Source: Dillenia suffruticosa (lineage: Eukaryota > Streptophyta > Magnoliopsida > Dilleniales > Dilleniaceae). Taken from it: a stretch of 64,000 nucleotides of DNA. The position numbers were made by a program, and so were the translations under genes. The notes beneath the pieces are model-generated. The model was given only the letters and a program-made list of their open reading frames with translations, was not told where the DNA came from and made no database searches. The stretch is from assembly GCA_033439265.1 (NCBI GenBank), contig JAVTVX010000005.1, forward strand, positions 5,094,001 to 5,158,000. Reading direction: 5' to 3'. Each line of letters begins with the position of its first letter. The first letter of the stretch is position 1. Shown one piece after another: positions 43,801 to 53,578 of the stretch.

Positions 43801-46415
43801 TAGTTAGATAGATAAGACTTTCAACCTGTTTTCGATATAACATAGAGTCCTCAAGAAGTTCCCCTTCATCACATCGATTTTTCACATTAATATCCATTGG
43901 GTGTCAACAGAATTAGTATCGGTGAGTTTTGCTAGCTGAACCAAATTCATAATATACTTGTGCTGATTCAAGAAGATACCTTGAGGCCGATGATGCACCT
44001 CTAACCCCAAAAAATAGGTGAGTGGGCCGAGATCTTTCATATGAAAAGTAGAGTGCAAGAAATTCTGAAATTTAGAAATAGCCTCCATATCAGAACCAGT
44101 GATGACAATGTCATCCACATAAACAATGAAAACAACTATGCCCTTGGATGTCCGCCGGAGAAAAAGTGAGCGGTCATACTGGCTTTGAACAAAAGAAAAG
44201 CCAAGGAGAGTCGAGCGAAACTTTTCAAACCACACTCACGGTGCCTGCTTCAAACCATACAAAGAGCGTTTTAGTTTGCAAACATCATTAGTGGAAGAAG
44301 TAGGCATACCATAGGGAAGTGTCATGTAAACTTCCTCCTTGAGGTCTCCATGTGAGAAAGCATTCCTTACATCCATTTGATGTAAAGACCAGGATTGTGA
44401 TGCTGCAAGGGCGAGTATTGTTCATACAGTGGTCATTTTGGCGACCGGTGTGAAGGTCTCATCATAGTGTAGGCCATACTCTTGCTTGTTGCCAAGAACC
44501 ACCAATCGAGCCTTGTAACGGTCTATGGATCCATCAGAATGGAGCTTGACAGAAAACACGAACTTACTATCAAGAGGTTTCACAGAAGGTGGACATGGAA
44601 CAACATCCCAGGTCTGGTTTTCTTCAAGTGCAAGAAGTTCTGTTTCAATAGCTCTCCGCCAACATTCATGCTCCATAGCCTTCTTATAGGATAAAGGAAT
44701 AGGAATAGAAACTGTGGCCTTCAAAGATAAAGGAGAGGTGAAACCATACCTAGCTGGGGGTCTACGAACTCGAGTACTTCGTCTGAGTTGTCGGAACAGG
44801 ATCAGCATTAAGGGAATGATTTGGAGGGGACCCGAGAGGTGCTGAAATCTTGCGTCGTTGGTAGACTGGAGGAGGCTTAGATGGCACGGAATCGGTAGAG
44901 GAGGTAGGAAACATCGACAAAACAGAGAATGAAGGAGAAAGGTCATCGGTGTGTGTGGAAAAAAAATACTGATTTTAAAAAAAAATAATTCCACATTTCT
45001 GCTTTAGTTTTGAAGAGTCGAAGATTCAAGATGATGTTGGATTCCATAGATCTTAGAATCCATGTCATGATTTGAGCATCCTTGACTTCCCACTTGGAGT
45101 GCTCATCCTTGTCTTTGTCTTTGTCTTTGTCAGGTGCAGGTTTGCTTTCATCAATATGACTCATAGATCTTTGCCTTTGACAAATATCTTGAAGTGAAAT
45201 GCCCAGACTGAGTAGTTTTTGCCATTGAAACGAATCAAGAAGATATCATGCTTGTCTGAAGACATGAGGCTGAGATAACGTAATCAAAATGACCAAGAAT
45301 AAGGCACTGAACTAGGACTGAAAAGAAAAGAGACAGAAGAATTCATAACTGAGGCTATGATAGCATGATAATCTTAGAGAGTTTTGAGTAAAACTGCTGT
45401 CCCCTTCTTGGAGAAGAATGCTCATTAAATAATAGATACAAGATGAAATTTAGTTTTAAAATATAGTTAAACTACCATATACAGATTTGTCTAAAAGAAA
45501 AGTCTACCGCTAACATATCCTAACTAAAGAAAAGATAGAGAATTTACAATAATAAAGATAATGGTTACAGGTGTATAGGGTATAAAATCAGTCATAGGAT
45601 GGCATAGGATTTGCCATAAAATCAGCCATAGAATCTGGTAGCTCTTTGACATGCTATAAATGCCATAGAATCTGCCATAAAAGTAGCTATAGAATTTGGT
45701 AGCTTTAAATGACCAGCTAATTCCTTTGACAATCACCCCTACAATGGATGAAGTGCCATATAGAAAAGGATGGCAGGTCTGTCTTTATTGAGTTGATTGT
45801 GCCATGCAATTGCTTGCACTTTGCTGTACCTCTTTTCTCAATATCTGTATCTCATAACTAGTTTTGATTATTATTTGTAAGTAGAAAATTTCAAATAACT
45901 CCTTGAATATGATTTGTGGTATTTCTTTTCAAATTTTTTCAGTGGCAACTGGGATTTGAAAACCAAAGTCCCTCAGCAGTGCAAAGTTGCAAACATGGAG
46001 CTCCCCTTATATTTCATGGAGTGGGTCAATATTAAGGATGTCTACTTAAACTTTTATAATAGAAGGGTAAGTTTAAAGATGAAATCGCAACATTCAGTAA
46101 TTTCGGATTCTTTGTCAAGGTTTTTTCCCCCCCTAGCTAATCAGAACCATTATGAACTATTTGTTGGCCAGCTTTACTGGGTTCTTTATGTTCTTTGATC
46201 CATCTTTTACATATTTATAGGCCACAGGAATGATGTCCATGATGAAACAGCTTCAGATTCCATTGTTAGGAAGCCATCATCTTGGGATTGATGACTCTAA
46301 GAACATTGCAAGGGTATTGCAGCACATGCTAGCGGATGGTGCATTGATCCAGATCACTGCAAGGAGAAATCCTGCTTCTCAAAATGTTGACTACCTTTTC
46401 AAGAACCGCATATGA
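40820..46415 (+). CDS. ERL1: ERI1-like 3'-5' exoribonuclease (ERL1-type), six exons
   Basis: Exons are 40820-41035, 41422-41624, 41789-41869, 42350-42475, 45943-46066 and 46221-46415, giving 314 residues in one continuous frame. The first 60 or so residues are Ser/Arg/Pro-rich without acids ([13 protein letters not shown]), as in a chloroplast transit peptide. The DEDDh exonuclease follows: D-L-E at 112-114 (F-L-V-L-D-L-E-G-K), C-G-N-W-D at 209-213, and S-H-H-L-G-I-D-D at 268-275 with the catalytic His and Asp. Sequence and architecture match Arabidopsis At3g15140 (ERL1), reported to trim chloroplast rRNA 3' ends; plastid targeting here is inferred. Intron 4 (3.47 kb) carries an antisense Copia element. 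The gene stands downstream of NSE2, the order I recall in Arabidopsis. Confidence 0.9.
42780..45731 (-). mobile_element. Copia (Ty1) LTR retrotransposon, internally shortened, in ERL1 intron
   Basis: LTRs lie at 42780-43158 and 45366-45731, with TG...CA ends on the minus strand (TGTAAAAGG/TGTCAAAGG to ATTATCA). By hand count they are about 92% identical, which at usual plant LTR rates suggests a few million years. Flanks GTCAC and ATCAC are a worn 5-bp duplication. A tRNA-Met-type primer site (TGCTATCATAGCC) follows the 5' LTR, and a polypurine TGAGGGGGGA precedes the 3' LTR. Parts seen are a gag piece, reverse transcriptase and RNase H ([15 protein letters not shown]). Protease and integrase were not recognised, and at 2.95 kb it is shorter than a full Copia. 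It is broken, with several breaks, and lies antisense to the host gene. Confidence 0.92.
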
Positions 46416-47400
46416 TAGCTTTCTACGTGGGGATGCTCTCTCTTTCTGTATGTATACGTGTGTTTACATGCATGTCTACCCATATATTCGAGCCGGTCTA
46501 ATTAATTCCTTGTCCCTTTACTTTCTTTAGTGATCGAGTTGTGAGACTGTTCATACATGAATGGGGATTAGAAGGGTAGAAAATCGAACCTTGATTTCAC
46601 TCAGAAGTCGAGAGTGAATTGTTAGTTTCAAGTTTGTACAGAGAAACTAAATGTAGCAAGTTGATTGTGTTTTAGTTATCCTTTCTGTGTTCTCATTCTG
46701 TTGACAGTGACCTAGTCTGGGCCATACAGCTGATTTGTTCTTTCGTTTCCTTTTTGTCTTGTAATCTGGAATTTGACTATGTAGATTTGAGAGATGCAAA
46801 ATTGTTGCATGGTGCTGCATTGACAACTTTTGATTAATTGTTCTCGTCTTTGTCCCCTTATCTTTGGATTTTACTTGATAACTTTATGACTTTGGCCTTC
46901 TTGATTGAATTGGAGGTGGGGAAGAATTTGTGAGAATGCTGAGTGGAATGTGATATACAAGTGGCGCAAGATTTTTGGTCTTTTCTTTTTGGGTGGGGGG
47001 TGGGTATTCTCAATTTTCAAATTGTTGTCCATTATAATAGCCGTTGGCCCTTTCCAATGTACAAGGTACGGTTGGGGGTGGATGTCATCGTTCTAGATAT
47101 ACAATTTGGTCGTATATTGTCAAGTCATGTGGGATGCTCGTGCTCATATATTTGGCGGTAACGTTTTTTGTGGGAAAATTGAGGAGTTGTAGCTGCATTT
47201 CGACCTTACCAAAGTCACTCTTCATTCACTCACTTTCCTTGCGCGTCTTTGTTACTCTCCTGCTCTTACTATTTTCTTTTTACTTATTGAAAGCCAAGGG
47301 ATATAAGGTTTTTAACGGTTCCTACCGTTTACTCTATATTTTTTTAGAAAGAGAAGAATAAAAATAAGCACGATTGAAGAGAAAGAACCTCCGGATTAAA
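46416..47400 (+). other. ERL1 3' UTR and flank, no further gene
   Basis: This is likely 3' UTR to about 46850 (T-rich, TTGTTCTCG-type phrases). The remainder shows no gene. Confidence 0.4.
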
Positions 47401-47404
47401 CTCT

Positions 47405-47582
47405 TTTAAGTTGAGTCGTCAGACATTTTATCTTCATAATGAAAGATTTCCGGTTTGATCTTGAAAATAGTGAAAAAAAATTTGAGAGAGTCCATCCTAA
47501 AATGGATCCTATAGTATTCAAATTGAATTAGTTGAATAAATCTCAGATACCAGTAGTGACAACCAAAAAAAAAAAAAAAAAG
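47405..47582 (+). mobile_element. SINE family A copy (plus) with A-tail
   Basis: A tRNA-like head (AAGTTGAGTCGTCAGACATT, TTCCGGTTTGATC as box B) is followed by GAGAGAGTCCATCC, CAAATTGAATTAGTTGAAT and CAGATACCAGTAGTGACAAC, ending in A16. It is the clearest copy of the family in the window. Confidence 0.7.
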
Positions 47583-48164
47583 AAAGAACGTCCATAGAAA
47601 AATTAATTTTGATTTTTGTAAAGACAATTTAACATCAATGACTCTAAATAGAGAAAATGGACTTAAATTGATTTTTTAAAAAGAAAAAATTAATGTATTT
47701 CGTTTGACGGGGATAAAAATTAAATTTTAAATTTTAGAGAGAGTAAACTTAAAATCTAATATATTTAGGAAAAAAAAAAACTAAAGAGAGAGAAAATTAG
47801 TTAATGTGCTTTAAAAATCGATTTTGGTTTTTGTAAAAAGGGAAAACATAAAATCAATGATTTCGGGAATGAGTAAAATATAATTAAATTAATTGGTTTA
47901 GAAAGACAAAATTAATTTAAACTTAATTTTAAAGAGAAAAAAATTTAATTTAATTTTTTCTAAATCGATTTTATCATATAGCATTTTTCCCTCAAATCTT
48001 TTACCATATATACAAAATACTACATTTATTCAGTAAAACAATGAGAAAGAAAAAATATTAATTGAATAGCTTTTATTTCTTAAAGTATTATCGTTGTAAT
48101 TTTTCTTTAAGATTTTCCTCTCCTACGACCTCGGGGGAAAGTTGCTTAAACATTTTGAATAACT

Positions 48165-48570
48165 TATTTTGTTTTTTTCGTTATCGATATTTAAGTTTTA
48201 TTCGATTAATTCGGTTTGAATATTATAGAGCCTATTTTAACGGTTGACTCTTTCAAATCATTTTTTGTCATTTTCAAAACTCAAATTCGAGATTTCTAAT
48301 TAAGAAATAGAGTGTTCGACACACCAACGTGGGTTGACTCAACTAAATGTGGGGTTGAGTTTTCTTATATATGATCAAGATTCGACTCCTGTTAGGAGTA
48401 TCGGACCCTCTTGTATATGGAACGTTTCTCGTTAGGAGACCCGCTCTCTAAAAAGGAGCCACTGCAGTGATCGATCCAGATTAGTTGTGACGAAATCTCG
48501 GATACTAAGCGGTATCCAAGATATAGTATCCAAAAAAAAGTGTTCGACCACTCAACCCAAATGAATTTAG
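48165..48570 (-). mobile_element. SINE family A copy (minus), split by SINE C
   Basis: Read on the minus strand, the head TTGGGTTGAGTGGTCGAACA (48549-48570 region) is separated from the body (48165-48320: AAATCTCGAATTTGAG, CGAATTAATCGAAT, T-run tail) by the family C element at 48321-48538. Confidence 0.65.
48311..48548 (+). mobile_element. SINE-like element (family C) nested in SINE A, 10-bp TSD
   Basis: The body (48321-48538) has a tRNA-like head with box B AGATTCGACTCC, the core GGAGCCACTGCAGTGATCGA and an A8 tail. The duplication AGTGTTCGAC is perfect (48311-48320 and 48539-48548). An older inverted copy is at 11402-11590. Confidence 0.75.
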
Positions 48571-48995
48571 TTTTTGAAGAACCGATTGGATTAACAATAA
48601 CACAATCATGACATTAATTTTTATAAAAAATAAAAATAAAAACTATTTCGCAATCATAAAAGTCATTTCCAACATTTGATTTCTTCTCAAATTTGATTAA
48701 TTTAAAATATTGCTAACACGAAGGTAGAAAGCAAAAGACTATTGATATTTACTTAATCATCGAATAATTCAAACAATTATCAAATAAAATTATTCTGTTT
48801 TGCCGCTCTGTAATATTTACTTAATTTTGATTTTAACAGCTTCCCAACATATTAGATAACTCATTAATTTAACTTAATTAACTTGCTTTTCTAGCTTGTC
48901 TAAATAACTTTACACCCTAAATCACTTTTTCTACTCTTAAGTACTACTACATTATAGGTTTATAAGGTTAATTACAATTTGCTCACACAACTAGC

Positions 48996-48998
<3 letters not shown>

Positions 48999-49034
<36 letters not shown>
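48999..49034 (+). repeat. (AT)18 microsatellite
   Basis: This is a pure AT dinucleotide run in AT-rich intergenic DNA. Confidence 0.95.
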
Positions 49035-49036
<2 letters not shown>

Positions 49037-49370
49037 TTAAATGTGCTAATATTAGTTGAACCAACTTTTACTCTGCCATACACATCAAAATATATTAATA
49101 AATTCTTGAATTAGTCAAATTTAATTAAAAATTAATTAAAACTATTGATAATTTTACTTTATGCAATCTATTTAATATTATTACATTAATTTTTTTTTAA
49201 ATCAGGTCAAATCCCAGTTATAACATTAAAATATAAATTATCATTTTGACGTTATTCGGTATATTTTTAATCAAATGCTTTGACTAATTGTTTATAATAT
49301 TGAGAAAAACAGTCAAATTAGTTAATAAAAAATAGTTTAGAAATAAGTTGATATTACGTTGTCGTTAAAG

Positions 49371-52300
49371 TTGGGCATGGGCCGATTCTGGCCCGAAAAC
49401 CCGTCCAGGAAAATTGGCTTGGAACTGGCCCAAAACCGGCCTATCGGTTCCAACAGTCATTTGAACCGGTCTGGCCCAGCCGTTCCAACAATCAGATCAT
49501 TTTTTTATTTTTCTCAAAATACCTCTCCCACCAACTATAAAACTATTAGTTTAAGGGGTATTTTGATTTATAAGATAAAAAAATGATAGCTATAAATAGA
49601 CAACTCATTTCATAATTCCACATAACAATTTCTCATATTTTTCAATTTACAATATTTTCTACTCTCTCACAATTTTATAATATTTCTCTACAATTTACAA
49701 CATCACTATTTTTTTCTCCACCTACAATTTAAAGTATCTCATCATTTTTTTCCACCAACAACTTATTAATTTTTTTCCTCCACCTACAATTTATAATATC
49801 TCTTCATTTTTTCCACCTACAATATACAACATTTTACATTTTCTTCTCCATGACATTACCGTTTTCTTCTCAATATCTCCCAAAATTTGACAAAATTTAA
49901 AAGTTAGAAACTCAAATTAATGAAGATTTGAAGATAAACAACCTTTGATTATGTCATATCGGTAACATTTATTTTTTTAATTTTTAATTTTTTTATTTGT
50001 AAATTTAATTCATTGTCTTAAATTTTTAAATTTCAAATTTTTTCAAAGAAAAAATGATCAGAACACACTAATCATAATCTTTACACCAATCTCCTCTCTC
50101 CTCATTCACATTTTTTCAAGAGGATATTGTCGAACAAAATTAATATTAATGTAGAAGTAGAAGAATTGAATTTAATCAAACACAATCTAATACTCTATGC
50201 ACTAGAAAAGATGATTTTAATGTATGAAATTTTTTTGTTAAAGATCTTGAGAAGCAAAGGACCACTTGCAAAATTAATTAACAAAAATATAAATTTTTTA
50301 AGGGTTAAAAAGTATCACTCTTAAATGGCATATCGTAAAATATCACCCGGATAGATTATCATAAATTAGGCAAACACAAATAATCACTGGGGTGAGAAAT
50401 GTCACAGGTACATTTAGGTATAATGTAGAGGCCGAGAAAATAGATCAAATTGAATGGATAACCCATAAAAAATTACAATTTAGTATTATTGAATGTGAAG
50501 TTTAAATATGTTCCAAAATATTTACAATCTAATTATAAAAAAATTTCTAGGAAATCAGGTAGGAAAAAATTACTAGATCACTTTCAAGAGTTCAAGTAAA
50601 ATTTATAACCATTTCGAATAGATTTTTAATAATTTTGGATACTTGGAAATCGAAAAAGTATGAATATTTTATAGTTATAACATGTCATTAAATAAGAGAA
50701 TTATGGATTTTAGAAAAAAGAATTTTACCTTTTCAAAAATGGGACAACTCATATTCGGGAAAAAATATTATTGGGGTAATAACTAATATTTATCGTGAAT
50801 TTGGAATAATCGTCATAATTTTTTGTTGTCTTTATATAATATTTCAACTAATATTTGTGCAGTTAATTATTTAAAAAATATTTTAAAAACAATATTAGAT
50901 GGAATATTTTATCATAATAAATGTGCATATCACATATTAAATTTATATATAAAAGATGGATTAGATGTCGTAAAAATAATTTTACTATCTATTCGTAATC
51001 TAATTTATCAAATTAAAATTTTTTTAATTAAAATACAAGAATTTAGACATTTATGTTAATTAAATAATATAAAATATAAAACTTTTAAATCAGAAATTGG
51101 CAATAGGTGGAACTCTATGTACGAAATGTTACAAGTTGTTTTCCATTTAAAAATATTTTAATCGAATTTGTTAATTTTAATTACGATTATGGTTTTATTG
51201 ATCAAACCGCTTTTGATTTTGCAAAAACATTACTTGATTTATTAAAAATTTTTTTATACTTGTAGATATTTATTTTTCAGTGTATATTACTCAACAACTC
51301 ATTTAATTTTACCTAATTTATGTAAAATTTGTTATATATTTAATCAATTTAAAATTGTAAAAAGATTTATTAAAATAGTTGAACTAATGGAAATAAAAAT
51401 TTTAAAATATTATGAAAAATTCTTATTTTGTATTTAGTAGTTACTTATTTATATCTTAGGGTAAAAATTGAAAGGATAGAAACAGTAATTGATATTTTTA
51501 TAGAGAAATTTTCTACGGAGATGTATATTAATGCTAGATATTTAAAACAAATAGCATCCCTTACAATAAAAAATTTGTTTGCATTATATCAAAATGAATA
51601 AAATAGTATAGGTGTTAATGATGTAGATAATAGTTCTAGTAATTTATCAACATGTTCATCTAGTTTTAGGTTTAATCATTTACGTATATTAGGAAAGAAA
51701 CGAAAAACATTATCGTCATTTTCGTTAAATTAATTACTTTTATATCAACAAATACATAAGTTATAAGATTTTGATGACGACGATCATTTCGACATTATAG
51801 GTTGTGGAGAAATAGTACTAATTATTTCTCAATTTTGGCCACAATGGTCAAAGATGTACTAATTTTTCCGGTGTCTATAGTGTTATCGAAAAGTGTTTTT
51901 AGTACAAGTGGACGAGTTTTAATATTGAAGCAATCAAAATTGGTGGACAACATCTTATAATATCAAATTTGCATAAATTATTGGTTAGATGTAGAAAAAA
52001 AAAGGTAAGACATAAATATTAACTCGGGGACAAGATGAAGAAATAGAAACATAAATTTTTTGTGTTAAAAAAATATAAATATGTATTTAAGAAAAATCAT
52101 TCTCGTAAACAAATCAAATGTAACCATATTAAGAGTATGTTTGGAAGAGTGTTTTTTTTCCTTTTAAGAAAAAGTAAAAATTAATTTCTTAAAAAAAAGT
52201 TAAAAATTGTTTGATTTTTTTATTTTTCAAATAAAATTAAAAATTAAAAGTTTATTCATTTTTTACTTTTTTACTTTTGAAATAAAATTAAAAATTAAAA

Positions 52301-52998
52301 ATTAAAAATTAATGGTCATATTTGAAATTTTGTATCATTTAAATGAGAATATTAATGAAATAAAAATAATTATGTGAGGATATAAATGGAATAAGAAAAA
52401 ATATATTTTTGAAAAAAATAGAACAATAAAAAAAGGAGAAGAAAAAGTTTCTCCCAAAAAAGCTCATTTTTTAAGAATTTTTTAAAAAATATTATTTGAT
52501 GGAGTTTCTCTTTATAAGGAAAAGAGAAGTTCAAAAAAATTTTGCCAAACGAGCATTAAATTAGTAAATTTGAAAATCCAAACGAAAGTTTGGTAGTTAA
52601 CGTATACTAAATTTGATGAAATAACTCTAAAAATTTATTGTGTCTCTTTTTTTTTCTTAATTTTTAGTTAATTAAAAAATTAAATAAAAAACCCAATTAA
52701 ACTAAAAAAAAAGACAAGTAAACAAAAAAAAACTACAAACCATAGAAAAAAAACCAAAATATACAAAAAAAAAAACACAACCGGTCAAGAGCCCACACAA
52801 CAAAAAAATAGGAACCATGAAACTGGCCCGGTTGAACCGGGCTGGTTCACAGGGCCTTCCAATGAAATTTTTGGGCCCAGCCCGGTTGAACCGGATTCAG
52901 GTACCCTTTGAACTGCAGCCGAACCGGCCCACCGTTCCATGAACCGTCCCAAACCGGACCGGGAAAGGAACCAGACCGGCCGGGTTTCACCTCCAGCT
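49371..52998 (+). mobile_element. Degenerate hAT DNA transposon
   Basis: Both ends are rich in GGCCCG/CCGG phrases in inverted orientation (left GGGCATGGGCCGATTCTGGC; right, reversed, GGTGAAACCCGGCCGGTCTG), as in Ac/Tag-type plant hAT ends. Coding relics on the plus strand include C-A-Y-H-I-L-N-L-Y-I-K-D-G-L (hAT core helix, about 50920-50970) and S-K-S-V-F-S-T-S-G-R-V-L (about 51880-51925), the C-terminal dimerisation signature. Many stops and shifts make it dead. Flanks TGTCGTTA and TGACGTGA could be a worn 8-bp duplication. A MITE is nested near its 3' end. Confidence 0.8.
52130..52559. mobile_element. PIF/Harbinger-like MITE nested in the hAT element
   Basis: The ends are GAGTATGTTTGGAAGAG at 52133 and, reversed from 52556, ATGCTCGTTTGGCAAAA, with TAA on each side (52130-52132 and 52557-52559). 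The body is an A-rich/T-rich self-complementary stretch (TTTTCCTTTTAAGAAAAAG, CTTTATAAGGAAAAG) of 424 bp. Confidence 0.65.
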
Positions 52999-53199
52999 GA
53001 CGTGAAACTAATATGCTACTGTAGTAGCCGATCAATGTTTTTGATAAAAAAAAAAAAATTAAGACAATTTTAAAATAAATATTATTTATATTTTTAACAC
53101 GATAAGATTTTCAGGTTGGAAACGGGTTTTATAAAATTAGAGCATGTGCAATACACGCCAATAATTGTGCGTGGTTATATACGGGCAGCGTATTGTTGA

Positions 53200-53578
53200 G
53201 GTAGCAAGAAATTTCTATGTGACTCGGCCCAAAGGTGTGAAGCAACAGGTTGGGAGAAGAGAGGACCCAAGAGAAAGCGCCTCTCGCCGGAGATAATCGA
53301 GGGGACAGAGAGAGAGGGGGGGGGGGGGCTTTACAAAACCCTCACAATCTTTGGAACTCTCAATATAGGAACCAATTTCAGAGGAAAATCCAAAACGAAA
53401 TTTCCCAATCGATTTGCACTTTCTGTAGGGTTTCTGATTTTCTCTATCTGCGGTGTTTCCTCTTCAAATGGATCCCTTCTCAGGTTTCAATCTCTAGGTT
53501 TTCTCATCAGTGAAACACTCACTCACTCCATCAATTTCAAACCCTGCTCGTAATCCCCGTATCTTTCTCTCTTTTGTC
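53200..53578 (+). promoter_or_regulatory. Leader and promoter region of the ePHD-AAA gene
   Basis: This is a GC-richer island with GAGAG repeats and G13 (53316-53328), then CTTTACAAAACCC. An ATG at 53469 opens only a short frame before the CDS and could be a uORF or lie in a leader intron. No TATA box is evident, in line with a housekeeping-type promoter. Confidence 0.4.

Noticed and set aside
53510-53578. Upstream extension of the ePHD-AAA frame from a GTG
   Set aside because: Plants rarely initiate at GTG. The ATG at 53579 fits the remembered M-R-L-S start of the family and lies just downstream.
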